Counted from the stretch's first letter, positions 38,512 to 48,877 are shown. The stretch is 64,000 nucleotides of DNA from Collinsella sp. (GCA_029264355.1 JARIBW010000028.1:62001-126000), one strand, 5' to 3'. Numbers and translations: made by a program. The notes: a model not told the origin generated them from the letters alone.

Positions 38512-40035
38512 ATGAAGCCAGATGCGCGCTACGCGGTGCAGATGAGCGGCATCGTAAAGACGTTCGGCACATTCACCGCGCTCGACCATGTGGACCTCAC
38601 CGTGCAGAAGGGCACGATCCACGCGGTCCTGGGCGAGAACGGCGCCGGCAAGAGCACGCTCATGAACGTGCTCTACGGTCTGTACCGAGCCGACGAGGGA
38701 CAGATCTTCCTCAACGGCGAGCCCGTCGACATCGACACCCCCAACGACGCCATCGCCCATGGCATCGGCATGGTCCACCAGCACTTCATGCTCGTGGACA
38801 ATTTCACCGTGACCCAAAACATCGTGCTCGGCAGCGAGGTATGCGGCGCGGCGGGCATCCTCGATATGAAAAAGGCCCGCGAGAAGGTCTGCCAGATCAT
38901 CGAGCGCTACGGCCTCGAGGTCGACCCCGACGCCAAGATCGAGGACATCTCGGTCGGCATGCAGCAGCGCGTCGAGATCTTGAAGGCGCTCTACCGCGGC
39001 GCCGACATCCTGATCCTGGACGAGCCAACCGCGGTGCTCACGCCCCAGGAGATCGACCGCCTCATCCAGATCATGCACGACCTCACCAGCGCGGGCAAGA
39101 CCATCATCGTCATCACCCACAAGCTCAAGGAGATCAAGGCGTCCTCCCGCACTTGCACGATCATCCGCCGCGGCCAATACGTCGACGAGGTCACCGTCGC
39201 GGACGTCACGGAGGAGGATCTCGCCGACATGATGGTCGGCCATCACGTGAACCTCCAAGTCGAGAAGCAGCCCGCCGCACCCGGCAAGACCGTTTTCGAG
39301 ATTCGCGATCTGCACGTGGACGACGAGCGCGGCGTCGAGACCGTCAAGGGCCTCGACCTCGCGGTCCGAGCCGGCGAGATCGTCGGCATCGCCGGCATCG
39401 ACGGCAACGGCCAGAAGGAACTCGTCGAGGCCATCACCTGCCTGACGAAGGCCACCTCCGGAAAGATCCTCGTGAACGGCGAGGAGATCCAGAACACCAC
39501 GACGCGCAACGTCATCGACCACAAAGTCTCGACCATCCATGAGGACCGTCAGAAGCGCGGCCTGGTGCTGCCCTTCACCGTCGCCGAGAACGCCGTGCTC
39601 GAGAAGTACCGCACGCCCGCATTCGGCAAGCACGGCATGCTCGACGGCGCAAAGATGCACGAATACACCGAGAGGCTCATCGCGGATTACGACGTCCGCC
39701 CCGCCGACTGCGCCGATAAGACCGCCGGCGGCCTGTCCGGCGGCAACCAGCAGAAGGTGATCATCGCCCGCGAGGTCTCCAACGACCCCGACGTCCTCAT
39801 CGCCGTGCAGCCCACGCGCGGCCTCGACGTGGGGGCCATCGAATATGTTCACAAGGCGCTCGTGGCCGAGCGCGACCGCGGCACGGCGATCTTGCTCATC
39901 TCGCTCGAACTCGACGAGGTCATGAGCGTCTCCGACACCATCGACGTCATCTACGACGGCCGCATCACCGGTACATTCAAGCAGGGCGAGGTCGATGAGA
40001 ACAAGATCGGCCTGCTCATGGCAGGAGGTGAATAG
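38512..40035 (+). CDS. Nucleoside ABC importer, fused dual ATP-binding protein (NupA/RnsB-type)
   Basis: A 507-residue protein with two ABC domains. The first half has Walker [17 protein letters not shown], the degenerate signature [18 protein letters not shown] and Walker [12 protein letters not shown]. The second half has an altered Walker A ([14 protein letters not shown]) and the signature [15 protein letters not shown]. Such asymmetric dual ATPases (as in RbsA/MglA) serve BMP-linked nucleoside importers. GGAAGGAG precedes the ATG by about ten bases. The stop is one base before the next ATG. Confidence 0.94.
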   Translation: MKPDARYAVQMSGIVKTFGTFTALDHVDLTVQKGTIHAVLGENGAGKSTLMNVLYGLYRADEGQIFLNGEPVDIDTPNDAIAHGIGMVHQHFMLVDNFTVTQNIVLGSEVCGAAGILDMKKAREKVCQIIERYGLEVDPDAKIEDISVGMQQRVEILKALYRGADILILDEPTAVLTPQEIDRLIQIMHDLTSAGKTIIVITHKLKEIKASSRTCTIIRRGQYVDEVTVADVTEEDLADMMVGHHVNLQVEKQPAAPGKTVFEIRDLHVDDERGVETVKGLDLAVRAGEIVGIAGIDGNGQKELVEAITCLTKATSGKILVNGEEIQNTTTRNVIDHKVSTIHEDRQKRGLVLPFTVAENAVLEKYRTPAFGKHGMLDGAKMHEYTERLIADYDVRPADCADKTAGGLSGGNQQKVIIAREVSNDPDVLIAVQPTRGLDVGAIEYVHKALVAERDRGTAILLISLELDEVMSVSDTIDVIYDGRITGTFKQGEVDENKIGLLMAGGE

Positions 40036-40036
40036 C

Positions 40037-41254
40037 ATGGCATCCACCGCAACCGTCGGCGCGGCGCAGGCCGCCAAACCCCAGGGGAGCCTGCTCCAGC
40101 GCATTCTCAAGCGCCCCATCACCGCTACGTTCATCGCCATCGCGCTCGGATTCGCCGTGGCGGCGGTCCTGCTAGCCGTGGCGGGCTACGACCCCGTCAC
40201 CTCCTTCGCGGCGCTGTTCGAGGGTGTGTTCTCCAAACCCAAGTACATCTCCAACACCATCATCAAGGCGTCCCCCATCATCCTCACCGGGATCTCGGTG
40301 GCCTTCGCCTTCAAGACGGGCATGTTCAACATCGGCGCGGAGGGCCAGTACGTGGCCGGCGCGGTGTGCGCCGTGCTCGTGGGTTCCACGCTCGACCTGC
40401 CCATGGTGCTGCAGGTGCCCGTCGTCATCCTCGCCGGCATCGCCGGCGGTGCGGCCATCGGCGCCATCACGGGCTTCCTCAAGGCCCGCTTCGGCATCCA
40501 CGAGGTCATCACCGCCATCATGCTCAACTGGACGATGCTGTATCTCAACAACTTCGTCGTGAACTCCGAGATGTTCCATCGCCCGAGCTCCACCTCATCG
40601 ATCCCGGTGAACCCCTCCAGCTACACCATGATCCTGCCCGAGTGGAAACTCTCTGACCAGGGCCTCGAGACGCTGCGGAACATGCCATGGCTCCATGACT
40701 TCCTCGTCAAGACCGACGTCAACATCGCCTTCATCGCGGCCGTCATCGTCGCCGTCGCCATCTGGTTCGTCCTTTACCGCTCCAAGCTCGGGTTCGAGCT
40801 GCGCGCCGTGGGCTTCAACCGCGATGCCGCCGAGTTCGCCGGCATGCCCGTCGGACGCAACACCGTGCTCGCCATGGTCATCGCGGGCGGCATCTCGGGC
40901 CTGGCCGGCGCCCTCATGATCACCGGCATCCAGCCGCACTGCATCTCGACGCTCGCCGCGTTCGAGAACTACGGCTTCAACGGCTTCTCCGTCGCACTCA
41001 TCGCCGGGTCCTCCCCCATCGGGTGCATCTTCGCCGGCCTGCTGTTCGGCGGCCTGCTCTACGGCGGCACCTCCGTGCAGATGGCCGTGGGCGCACCCAC
41101 CGACATCATCAACATCATGATCGGCACGATCGTGTTCTTCGTCGCGCTCGCGCGCGTGGTCACCCTCATCGCCGAGCGCCTGGAGAAGCGCTCCTCCGAG
41201 AAGGCCCAGATCGCCGCGGCCACTCCCGACGCGCAGGAGGCCAACCATGCTTAA
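40037..41254 (+). CDS. Nucleoside ABC importer permease 1
   Basis: Integral membrane protein of 405 residues of the BPD-transp-2 family (similar to NupP/RnsC). Landmarks are KASPIILTGISVAFAFKTGMFNIGAEGQY, GFLKARFGIHEVITAIMLNW, and RAVGFNRDAAEFAGM before the last helices. The ATG at 40037 lies one base after the ATPase stop, with AGGAGGTGA overlapping that stop, so the two are translationally coupled. The C-terminus overlaps the next permease gene by eight bases. Confidence 0.93.
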   Translation: MASTATVGAAQAAKPQGSLLQRILKRPITATFIAIALGFAVAAVLLAVAGYDPVTSFAALFEGVFSKPKYISNTIIKASPIILTGISVAFAFKTGMFNIGAEGQYVAGAVCAVLVGSTLDLPMVLQVPVVILAGIAGGAAIGAITGFLKARFGIHEVITAIMLNWTMLYLNNFVVNSEMFHRPSSTSSIPVNPSSYTMILPEWKLSDQGLETLRNMPWLHDFLVKTDVNIAFIAAVIVAVAIWFVLYRSKLGFELRAVGFNRDAAEFAGMPVGRNTVLAMVIAGGISGLAGALMITGIQPHCISTLAAFENYGFNGFSVALIAGSSPIGCIFAGLLFGGLLYGGTSVQMAVGAPTDIINIMIGTIVFFVALARVVTLIAERLEKRSSEKAQIAAATPDAQEANHA

Positions 41255-42170
41255 CAACATCATGCTGCTCATCGGCATCACCCTCATGTATGCGACCCCG
41301 CTCGTCTTCGGCGCCCTGGGCGGTGTCATCTCCGAGCGTTCCGGCGTCGTCAACATCGGCATCGAGGGCATGATGACCATCGGCGCCCTCGCCGGTGCCG
41401 CCGTCTCGTTCTACACCGGCAACCCCTGGGTCGCGTTCCTGTGCGCGGGCATCGCGGGCGGCCTGTTCGCGCTGCTGCACGCCGTCGCCGCGGTGACCTT
41501 CCGCGCCGATCAAAACGTCTCCGGCATCGCGCTCAACATGCTGGGGCCGGGTCTCGCGCTCTTCCTCGCCCGCCTCATGTGGGACGGCGGCACGCAGAGC
41601 CCCTCCCTCGAGACGCTGCCCAAGATCTTCGGGCGCGGCGCCTTCGCCGGCACCCCGTGGGCCAACCTCAACGTCGACGTCACCGTGGTGTTCGGCATCA
41701 TCGCCGCCGTCGCGGTGTGGTTCGTGCTCTACAAGACCAAGTGGGGCCTGCGCGTCCGCGCCGTGGGCGAGCACCCCGCCGCCGCCGACACCCTCGGCAT
41801 CAACGTGAGCCGCACGCGCTTCATCTGCGTCGTGCTCTCCGGGGTCATGGCGGGATTCGGCGGCGCGTCCATCACGCTGGCCATCATCTCCCAGTTCACG
41901 CAGACCGCCGTCGCCGGCCAGGGCTTCATCGCCCTCGCCGCGGTGATCTTCGGCAAGTGGACCCCGCACGGGGCGTTCGGCGCATGCCTGCTGTTCGGCA
42001 TGGCGCAGGCGCTCGTGATCATCCTGGGCGGCGGCGTCGTGCCCATCCCCAGCGAGATCCTCGCCATCATGCCCTACATCCTCACCCTCGTCGTGCTGGT
42101 GCTGTTCGTGGGCCGCTCCGTGGCGCCCAAGGCGGACGGCGTACCCTACGAGAAGGGCTCACGCGGATAA
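41247..42170 (+). CDS. Nucleoside ABC importer permease 2
   Basis: Second permease, 307 residues, of the same family. YATPLVFGALGGVISERSGVVNIGIEGMM near the N-terminus and RAVGEHPAAADTLGINV are typical. It overlaps permease 1 by eight bases. The two together should form the heterodimeric nucleoside channel. A 172-base gap with small G+C-rich stem-loops precedes cdd. Confidence 0.93.
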   Translation: MLNNIMLLIGITLMYATPLVFGALGGVISERSGVVNIGIEGMMTIGALAGAAVSFYTGNPWVAFLCAGIAGGLFALLHAVAAVTFRADQNVSGIALNMLGPGLALFLARLMWDGGTQSPSLETLPKIFGRGAFAGTPWANLNVDVTVVFGIIAAVAVWFVLYKTKWGLRVRAVGEHPAAADTLGINVSRTRFICVVLSGVMAGFGGASITLAIISQFTQTAVAGQGFIALAAVIFGKWTPHGAFGACLLFGMAQALVIILGGGVVPIPSEILAIMPYILTLVVLVLFVGRSVAPKADGVPYEKGSRG

Positions 42171-42342
42171 AACCGTCCCTCCGGGTGCCCGGGGAGCACA
42201 TCATCCACTGCTCGGGCAGTCCCGTTCGCACGGAGGGTCCGCCGGACCGTCCGTCTCACACGGACCTCGCGATGGACGATATGCGCCCCGGGCACCGCTG
42301 CATTTACGGGGTCCCATCCATCCATGAAAGAAGGGATACGTC

Positions 42343-42759
42343 ATGAGCGATCTTGAACTTGTTCGGGCCGCCATCGCGGCTCGGGAACATTCATATTCCC
42401 CTTATTCGAATTTCGCGGTCGGAGCGGCGCTGCTATGCGCCGATGGAACCGTGTACGGCGGATGCAACATCGAGAACGCGGCCTATTCGCCGGGCAATTG
42501 CGCCGAGCGCACGGCGTTCTTCCGGGCCATCTTCGACGGGCATCGGGACTTCGACGCGATCGCCGTGGTCGGAGGGCCGGCGGGCGAGCCCGTCGGCGAG
42601 TTGTGCGCGCCCTGCGGCGTGTGCCGCCAGGTGATGCGCGAGTTTTGCGACCCGGCGACCTTCCGCGTCCTCATGGGGACGGGCCCCGATGACTTCGTCG
42701 AGGCGACGCTTGAGGAGCTTCTGCCCCACGGATTCGGCCCGGAAAACCTCAACCGTTAG
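42343..42759 (+). CDS. cdd: Cytidine deaminase
   Basis: Zinc-dependent hydrolytic deamination of cytidine and deoxycytidine to uridine and deoxyuridine. The 138 residues match the small tetrameric class. SPYSNFAVGAALL and CNIENAAYSPGNCAERTA contain the catalytic Glu and the first zinc Cys, and PCGVCRQVMREF the other two Cys. GAAGGG precedes the ATG. It sits between the importer and pyrimidine phosphorylase genes, which places it in the conversion of imported cytidine for phosphorolysis. Confidence 0.95.
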   Translation: MSDLELVRAAIAAREHSYSPYSNFAVGAALLCADGTVYGGCNIENAAYSPGNCAERTAFFRAIFDGHRDFDAIAVVGGPAGEPVGELCAPCGVCRQVMREFCDPATFRVLMGTGPDDFVEATLEELLPHGFGPENLNR

Positions 42760-42792
42760 TCACCCGGTCTCGCCGACAGATTGGAGCGCACC

Positions 42793-44124
42793 ATGCGCAT
42801 GTACGACATCATCGAGAAGAAACGCGACGGCGGCGCGCTCACCGACGCCGAGATCGGCTTCTTCGTGGATGGCTACACTTCCGGCGGCATCCCCGACTAT
42901 CAGGCGAGCGCCCTGCTCATGGCCATCTACCTGCGCGGCATGAGCGCCGAGGAGACGCGCCTGCTCACGATGCACATGATGGACTCGGGCGATGTCATGG
43001 ACCTCTCGGGCATTCCGGGGGCAACCGTGGACAAGCACTCCACCGGCGGCGTCGGGGACAAGACCTCGCTCGCCGTCGTGCCCATGCTCGCGGCCATGGA
43101 CCCCGGGCACACCTTCGTCGCCAAGATGACCGGACGCGGACTCGGCCATACGGGCGGCACCGTCGACAAGCTCGAGAGCATCCCGGGGTTCGACACCGCC
43201 CTCGGAGAGGACGCGTTCCTCTCCTGCGTGCGGGAGCACGGCGCCTGCATCATCGGGCAGACGGGCAACCTCGTCCCGGCCGACAAGCTCATCTACGCCC
43301 TGCGCGACGTCACCGCCACCGTGAGCTGCGTACCGCTCATCGCCAGCTCGATCATGAGCAAGAAACTCGCCGCCGGATCCAACTGCATACTGCTCGACGT
43401 CAAAGTCGGCTCCGGCGCATTCATGAAGACCGTTCCCGAGGCCATCGAGCTCGCCCGCGCCATGGTCGAGATCGGTGAGGGCATGGGTAGGCGCGTGAAG
43501 GCGCTCATCACCAATATGGATCGCCCGCTGGGACGCAACATCGGCAACGCGCTGGAGGTCGCCGAGGTCATCGAGACCCTGCGGGGACGCGGACCGTCCG
43601 ACCTCACACATGAGGCCGTCATGCTCGCCGGCGACCTGCTCGAACTCACGGGGCGCTTCGACCGCGATGAAGCGGAAGCGCGGGCGCGGCGCGTGATCGA
43701 GGACGGGTCGGCACTCGCAAAGCTCAAAGAGATCGTCGCCGCCCAGGGAGGCGATGCGGCCATCGTAGATGACCCCTCCTTGCTCCCGCAGGCGAGCCTG
43801 CGCGAAACCCTGCGCGCACCGCGCACGGGCTTCGTCACGCACATCGACACCGAGCGCGTGGGCGTGGCGTCGGCCGAGCTTGGAGGCGGGCGTCTCACCC
43901 TCGATGACGAGATCGACCACAGCTGCGGCATCACCTTGCTCAAGAACTACGGCGACCCGGTCGAATGTGGGGAGCCGATCGCCATCGTGCACGCCAACGA
44001 CGCGAAGAAACTCGCCTGCGGGCTCGCCACGCTCGCCGGCGCCTACACGTACGGGCCGGAAGAGCCGCCCGTCGAACCCCTACTCTATGCGAGCGTCACG
44101 GCCTCGGGCACAACGTACGCGTAG
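42793..44124 (+). CDS. deoA: Pyrimidine-nucleoside / thymidine phosphorylase
   Basis: Splits uridine, deoxyuridine or thymidine into base and sugar 1-phosphate. It has 443 residues. The phosphate-binding [37 protein letters not shown], and the C-terminal domain with [18 protein letters not shown] are typical. The start is the ATG at 42793, because GGAG lies six bases upstream; an in-frame TTG at 42781 has no SD. It follows cdd by 33 bases. Sequence alone does not separate Pdp (broad pyrimidine) from DeoA (thymidine). Confidence 0.93.
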   Translation: MRMYDIIEKKRDGGALTDAEIGFFVDGYTSGGIPDYQASALLMAIYLRGMSAEETRLLTMHMMDSGDVMDLSGIPGATVDKHSTGGVGDKTSLAVVPMLAAMDPGHTFVAKMTGRGLGHTGGTVDKLESIPGFDTALGEDAFLSCVREHGACIIGQTGNLVPADKLIYALRDVTATVSCVPLIASSIMSKKLAAGSNCILLDVKVGSGAFMKTVPEAIELARAMVEIGEGMGRRVKALITNMDRPLGRNIGNALEVAEVIETLRGRGPSDLTHEAVMLAGDLLELTGRFDRDEAEARARRVIEDGSALAKLKEIVAAQGGDAAIVDDPSLLPQASLRETLRAPRTGFVTHIDTERVGVASAELGGGRLTLDDEIDHSCGITLLKNYGDPVECGEPIAIVHANDAKKLACGLATLAGAYTYGPEEPPVEPLLYASVTASGTTYA

Positions 44125-44203
44125 CCGAAGGCGCCTCGGGGTATACGCCCCACATATCCATCTGCAGCCACCGCCCCTCGGGGCCGCGAATGAAAGGAAC
44201 ACC

Positions 44204-44875
44204 ATGTCCCTCACCAAATCAGAACTCGCCAAGTACATGGACCACACCCTGCTCAAGGCCGACGCCACCGCCGAGCAGATCGACCGCGTCGCCTCCGAGG
44301 CGCGCGAGCTGAACACCGCCTCCGTATGCGTGAACGGCTATTGGGTCCCGCGCGTCGCGGCCGCTCTCGAGGGCACCGACGTCATGACCTGCGCCGTCGT
44401 CGGCTTCCCGCTGGGCGCCATGTCCACCGCCGCCAAGGCCGCCGAGACCGCCGACGTGGTGGCCGCCGGAGCCCGCGAGGTCGACATGGTCATCAACATC
44501 GGCGAGCTCAAGGCCGGCAACGACGACGCCGTGCGCGCCGACATAGCCGCCGTGGCCGAGGCCGCACACGCCGGCGGCGCCCATCTCAAGGTGATCATCG
44601 AGTGCTGCCTGCTCACCGAGGAGGAGAAGGTTCGCGCGAGCCGCCTCACCGTCGAGGGCGGCGCCGACTACGTGAAGACCTCGACCGGCTTCTCCACCGG
44701 CGGCGCGACCGTCGAGGACGTGCGCCTCATGCGCGAGGTCGTCGGGCCCGACTTCGGCGTAAAGGCCGCGGGCGGTATCCGCACCCTCGCCGACGCCGAG
44801 GCCATGATCGAGGCCGGTGCCGACCGCTTGGGCGTCTCCGCGAGCATCGCCATCCTGAGCGAGCTCGACGCGTAA
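44204..44875 (+). CDS. deoC: Deoxyribose-phosphate aldolase
   Basis: Cleaves 2-deoxyribose 5-phosphate to acetaldehyde and glyceraldehyde 3-phosphate. It has 223 residues and a TIM-barrel fold. The Schiff-base Lys lies in [16 protein letters not shown] and the second catalytic Lys in [11 protein letters not shown]; the N-terminal [10 protein letters not shown] is typical. GAAAGGAA precedes the ATG. It lies between the phosphorylase and phosphopentomutase genes, completing deoxynucleoside catabolism. Confidence 0.95.
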   Translation: MSLTKSELAKYMDHTLLKADATAEQIDRVASEARELNTASVCVNGYWVPRVAAALEGTDVMTCAVVGFPLGAMSTAAKAAETADVVAAGAREVDMVINIGELKAGNDDAVRADIAAVAEAAHAGGAHLKVIIECCLLTEEEKVRASRLTVEGGADYVKTSTGFSTGGATVEDVRLMREVVGPDFGVKAAGGIRTLADAEAMIEAGADRLGVSASIAILSELDA

Positions 44876-44949
44876 GCCCCGCATACTCACCGTCGCCCCG
44901 AGTGCCGCGATCGCGAACCCGGGGCCTCATCGTTCTCAAAGGACCTTTC

Positions 44950-46161
44950 ATGGCATCTCAAACGTATCGGCGCATCCTGACCATCGTCATCGACTCGATC
45001 GGCGTGGGTGACGCGCCCGACGCCGGCAAGTACAACTCGGACGGAGCCGACACCCTCGGCCACATGGCTCAATGGTGGGTCGATAACCAGGGTCGCCCGC
45101 TCGCGCTCCCCAACATGGAGCGCCTCGGCCTGGGCCGGGTGCGCCGCGACAGGCCCTTCGCCGGCGTGAGCGCGGACGTCGACCCCGCCGGCGCCTTCGG
45201 GCGCATGCGCATCATCAGCCTGGGCAACGACTCGCTCGATGGCCACTGGGAGATGATGTGCCTGCCCACGCGCTTCGAAGTCGATTACTTCCCGCAGGGA
45301 TTCCCCGAGGAGCTGCTCGATAAGCTCCGCGCCTTCAGCGGCCGCGGCATCGTGTGCAACAAGCCGTACTCGGGCACGGAGGTGCTCAAAGACTATGGCG
45401 AGCACCAACTGGCCACGGGCGACCTGATCGTCTACACCTCGGGTGACTCGGTACTGCAGATCGCCGCACACGAGGACGTCATCCCGCTCGAAGAGCTCTA
45501 CCGCATCTGCGAATACGCCCGCACCCTCATCAACGGCCCCGAGATCACCATGGGTCGGGTCATAGCACGGCCCTATGTGGGCACGTGCGCCGAAGACTTC
45601 ACCCGAACCGCCAACCGCCACGATTACGGCCTCACCCCCACCGGCCCCACGGTCGTGGACTTCCTGCACGATGCGGGCCTCGACACCATCGCCGTGGGCA
45701 AGACCTACGACCTGCTGTGCGGCAACGGCTTTACCGAGAGCTATCACAACGAGAGCAACTCCGATGGCATGGACCACGTGGACGAGGTCATGGCCGGGGA
45801 TTGGCGCGGCCTGTGCTTCACCAACCTGGTCGATTTCGACGCCGTGTACGGGCACCGCCGCGATCCGCTCGGCGACGGTTCGGCCCTCGAGGACTTCGAC
45901 CGCCGCCTCGGCGGCGTCATGGACGCCATGCGCGACGACGACCTGCTGATCATCACCGCCGACCACGGCAACGACCCAACCTACCGCGGAACCGACCACA
46001 CGCGCGAGCTCGTTCCGCTCCTGGTCTGGAGCCCCTCCATGCGAGGCGGCGTCGACCTGGGGCTTCGCCCGACCGCCTCGGATATCGGCGCCACGATCTT
46101 GGAGAACTTCGGCGTTCCCGGAAACGGCGAGGGCACGAGCTTCCTCGGCGAACTCCAATAG
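44950..46161 (+). CDS. deoB: Phosphopentomutase with altered active-site motif
   Basis: Interconverts (deoxy)ribose 1- and 5-phosphates, linking the phosphorylases to DeoC and the pentose pathway. It has 403 residues. The metal motifs IVIDSIGVGDAPDA, ADHGNDPTYRGTDHTRE and the cap-domain PYSGTEVLKDYGEHQ are intact. The phospho-acceptor motif, usually DTxTGHWE, reads NDSLDGHWE here, so the nucleophile position would be Ser95 rather than Thr, and the following Thr is Asp. Alkaline-phosphatase-fold enzymes can use Ser, so activity is plausible. AAAGGA precedes the ATG. It is the last gene of the nucleoside operon. Confidence 0.92.
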   Translation: MASQTYRRILTIVIDSIGVGDAPDAGKYNSDGADTLGHMAQWWVDNQGRPLALPNMERLGLGRVRRDRPFAGVSADVDPAGAFGRMRIISLGNDSLDGHWEMMCLPTRFEVDYFPQGFPEELLDKLRAFSGRGIVCNKPYSGTEVLKDYGEHQLATGDLIVYTSGDSVLQIAAHEDVIPLEELYRICEYARTLINGPEITMGRVIARPYVGTCAEDFTRTANRHDYGLTPTGPTVVDFLHDAGLDTIAVGKTYDLLCGNGFTESYHNESNSDGMDHVDEVMAGDWRGLCFTNLVDFDAVYGHRRDPLGDGSALEDFDRRLGGVMDAMRDDDLLIITADHGNDPTYRGTDHTRELVPLLVWSPSMRGGVDLGLRPTASDIGATILENFGVPGNGEGTSFLGELQ

Positions 46162-46208
46162 CCCGCCGGAGATCCCCCCGCATCGCCAACCCCCACGCCG
46201 AACGCGAA

Positions 46209-46249
46209 GGGCCGCCCGCCGTATGCAAAACCCATACGACGGGCGGCCC
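46209..46249. terminator. Bidirectional terminator hairpin between deoB and the ArsC-like gene
   Basis: The stem GGGCCGCCCG / CGGGCGGCCC continues after one mismatch with CGTATG/CATACG around a 7-base loop; both sides have only TT after the stem. It lies between two convergent genes. Confidence 0.75.
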
Positions 46250-46301
46250 TTCCATATGCCCTTGCGCCCGGTCGGAGGACGCACGGACGAAGCCCTAGGA
46301 C

Positions 46302-46643
46302 CTACTCCCAGGCCTTCCAGACATCAGGGCAGTAACCCGCAGTCGCCTTGGCCCCGTTGCGAACGATGGGCTCACGCAGGACCTGCTGATTCTCGAGGAG
46401 CTTATCGAACTTCTGACTCTCGGCGAGATAGGTGATGAGCGCCACGGTGTCCTGGTCCTTCGCATCGGGGTCGATCAGGGCGTCAATGCCGCCGACGCCG
46501 CGCATCACGCTCTGCAGCTCGCCCTTGCTCATCTCCTTCTCCTTGAGATCGATGAACTGGAACCTGATGCGGCGCTCCTTGAAATAGCGCTGCGCCTTCT
46601 TGGTGTCGAAGCTCTTCTTGGTGCCGAAGATCTGGATATTCAC
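46302..46643 (-). CDS. ArsC/Spx-fold family protein lacking the catalytic Cys
   Basis: A 113-residue thioredoxin-fold protein of the ArsC/YffB group: IQIFGTKKSFDTKKAQRYF, LKEKEMSKGELQSV, and the C-terminal LREPIVRNGAKATAGYCPDVW. In relatives the motif reads KKCFDTKKA; here the Cys is Ser (AGC codon), so thiol-based arsenate reduction is not possible. The role is unknown. The start is GTG (46641-46643) with GAGGGG six bases upstream. It follows the nucleoside-hydrolase gene by 24 bases in the same direction. Confidence 0.85.
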   Translation of the reverse strand: MNIQIFGTKKSFDTKKAQRYFKERRIRFQFIDLKEKEMSKGELQSVMRGVGGIDALIDPDAKDQDTVALITYLAESQKFDKLLENQQVLREPIVRNGAKATAGYCPDVWKAWE

Positions 46644-46667
46644 GTCATTCCCCTCTCGTGGCGCGGC

Positions 46668-47612
46668 CTAGTACAGCGCCGGAGCCGCGGACATCGCCAG
46701 CCCATCCACCAGGTCGTAAAAGCGCTGCGGGTCCGCGTGCGTCACGAGCGTCACCTCGCGGCCCTCGTCGCAGCGGAAGGTTCGGCCGGCTGCGGCGCCG
46801 TCCACGCGGACATCGCAACGGACGCGCTCGACCTCGGCGATCTCGGGGTGCAGGCAATAGATGGTCGTGAGCACATCCCACAGGTAGTACACGTTGTTCG
46901 CCGCCACGTTCAGGACCAGCGCATACCCCTGTCCCACGAAGTCGATCGCGGGATACCGGCGCAACTCGGCCCAATGCCGGCACAGTTCGCGGGTGAGCGG
47001 CAGCTCCTCGGTGCTCTCCAAGCCGACCATGTGGATCTCGAGCGAGGAGTCCCACACGCGCTTGACCGCCTCCGGATCCCAGAACGCGTTCCACTCCGCC
47101 GTGCCGTCGAAGCAGGCGTCGACCACGTTTCCATGACCGTCGAGCGAACCGCCCATCCAGTACAGGGCCTCGATCTTGCCCTCGATGGCGGGCTCGACGT
47201 CAAGGGCCCGGGCAAGATCGGTCAGCGGCCCGGTGAACAGCAGGGTCGTCTTACCATCGCAGCCCATGACCTTGTCCACCAGGTCGAGATGGGCCGGGCG
47301 GACCGCCATCGGCGTGCGGGGCGCGCCGTGCTCGTTCAGGATGGGCAGCGCGTCGAGCGTGAACGCGGCTCCGCGCCACTCCGAGGGGAACTGGTGATGC
47401 GGGCGCGAATCGGAGGCGGCGACCTCAAGCGGGCCCTGCTTGGCGCCCCACAGGTCGATGACCTTGCGCGTCGCCTCGAGCGAGGGCTCGATCTGCCCGT
47501 CGCCGTCCACGACCGAGACGCCCGTCACGCGGGCCTCGGGCATCTGCAGCAACAGCAGCAGGCTCACCAGATCGTCGATTCCACCGTCATGGTTGAAATA
47601 CACGTTCGTCAT
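46668..47612 (-). CDS. Inosine/uridine-preferring nucleoside hydrolase family protein
   Basis: Hydrolase of 314 residues that cleaves the N-glycosidic bond of nucleosides. The N-terminal Ca2+-binding motif reads YFNHDGGIDDLVSLLLL (usually DxDxGxDD), with LLFTGPLTDLARAL and a WNAFWDPEAVKRV segment (family: EFNxxxDPEAA). The ATG at 47610-47612 has GAGAGG six bases upstream. The first Asp of the metal motif is less standard (NHDGG), so the substrate is uncertain. It complements the phosphorolytic operon on the other side of the terminator. Confidence 0.85.
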   Translation of the reverse strand: MTNVYFNHDGGIDDLVSLLLLLQMPEARVTGVSVVDGDGQIEPSLEATRKVIDLWGAKQGPLEVAASDSRPHHQFPSEWRGAAFTLDALPILNEHGAPRTPMAVRPAHLDLVDKVMGCDGKTTLLFTGPLTDLARALDVEPAIEGKIEALYWMGGSLDGHGNVVDACFDGTAEWNAFWDPEAVKRVWDSSLEIHMVGLESTEELPLTRELCRHWAELRRYPAIDFVGQGYALVLNVAANNVYYLWDVLTTIYCLHPEIAEVERVRCDVRVDGAAAGRTFRCDEGREVTLVTHADPQRFYDLVDGLAMSAAPALY

Positions 47613-47717
47613 ACGAAACCTCTCAAAAGGATATGGCACGCACCCAGTATGCCAGAGCGCGCGCCATATCCATGCAAACGATGGGCGCGGCGCGCATCGC
47701 GCCGCAGTGCCAGCCGC

Positions 47718-48653
47718 TTAGACCAGCATGAAGTACGCAAGGACCGCGACACCGAGCACGATACGGTAAACACCGAACGCCGTGAAGTCATGACGGCGGA
47801 CGAAGCCCATGAGCCACTTGATGGCGACAAGCGAGACGATGAACGCGACGAAGCAGCCGACCGCGAGGATGGCGATGCCGCTCGGATCGAACACCCCGCC
47901 CTTGAGGAAGAACTTCACGAGCTTGAGGAAGCTCGCGCCGAACATGACGGGGATCGCCAGGAAGAAGGTGAACTTGGCCGCCACGGAACGCGTGGTGCCC
48001 AGCAACAGGCCTCCGATGATGGTGGACCCGGAGCGCGAAGTGCCGGGGATGAGCGACAGGACCTGGAAGCAGCCGATGCCGAGGGCGGTCTTATAGGAGA
48101 GGTCATCGAGCGTGGTGATGGCACCGAAGTCCCCGCCCTCGGTGGGCTCGGCGGCAGGGGCGGGCGCGGCGAAGTGGGCGCCGCGCGCCCGGGAATCGGG
48201 GGCGGCGCTCCCGGCCGCCACACGCGCGGCGAGCTTGTCGGCGCGCCAGCGCTCGATCGCGATGAAGGCGATGCCGTACACGATGAGCGCGGCGGCGACG
48301 ACCCAGGCGTTGTAGAGGTGCTCTTCCATAAAGTCATCCAGCGGGATGCCGATGATCGCCGCGGGCAGGCAGCCGACGATGATCTTGCCCCACAGGTTCC
48401 AAGTGGAACGGCACTCCTGCCTCGTCTTGCCAAAGCCGAACGGCAGCAGATCGCGTATGAACAGCACGCATACGGCGAGAATGGCGCCGAGCTGGATGAC
48501 GACGAGGAACATGTTCCAGAATTCCTCGGTGACGTTCAGCTTGATGAACTCGTCCACCAAGATCATGTGGCCCGTCGATGAGATGGGCAGCCACTCCGTG
48601 ATGCCCTCGACCAGGCCAAGGAAGGCGGATTTGAACAGCTCGATGATATCCAC
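47718..48653 (-). CDS. uppP: Undecaprenyl-diphosphatase with an inserted loop
   Basis: Membrane enzyme that recycles undecaprenyl diphosphate for peptidoglycan synthesis (BacA, bacitracin resistance). It has 311 residues, longer than the usual roughly 270. Motifs are [19 protein letters not shown] and [20 protein letters not shown], with about eight helices. The extra length is an Ala/Pro-rich stretch at about residues 139-178, between two membrane segments. The start is GTG (48651-48653), four bases after GAGGAGGA. It is divergent from the universal stress protein gene. Confidence 0.94.
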   Translation of the reverse strand: MDIIELFKSAFLGLVEGITEWLPISSTGHMILVDEFIKLNVTEEFWNMFLVVIQLGAILAVCVLFIRDLLPFGFGKTRQECRSTWNLWGKIIVGCLPAAIIGIPLDDFMEEHLYNAWVVAAALIVYGIAFIAIERWRADKLAARVAAGSAAPDSRARGAHFAAPAPAAEPTEGGDFGAITTLDDLSYKTALGIGCFQVLSLIPGTSRSGSTIIGGLLLGTTRSVAAKFTFFLAIPVMFGASFLKLVKFFLKGGVFDPSGIAILAVGCFVAFIVSLVAIKWLMGFVRRHDFTAFGVYRIVLGVAVLAYFMLV

Positions 48654-48877
48654 GTGTCCTCCTCAGGGGCGCGACGGCGCGCGCCGAGCGTGTCGATACG
48701 GAAAGCGCCGCCCTGCGGCGCGGTACCCCATTATCACCCGACACGATGCGCTGCACCGAAAATGCGTGCCGTTCGCGATATATCGTACGCAAATGTGAGC
48801 CGAATGGGTATAACTGCGACATGGTAAAGCACCATGAGCCGGGCGCGTGAACGCCCGCATAGACCAAGGAGGTCACC

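Noticed and set aside
38386-40140. A 584-codon minus-strand frame opposite the nucleoside ATPase gene
   Set aside because: Repetitive Asp/Val/Leu-rich translation with no family; explained by the antisense of a G+C-rich gene.
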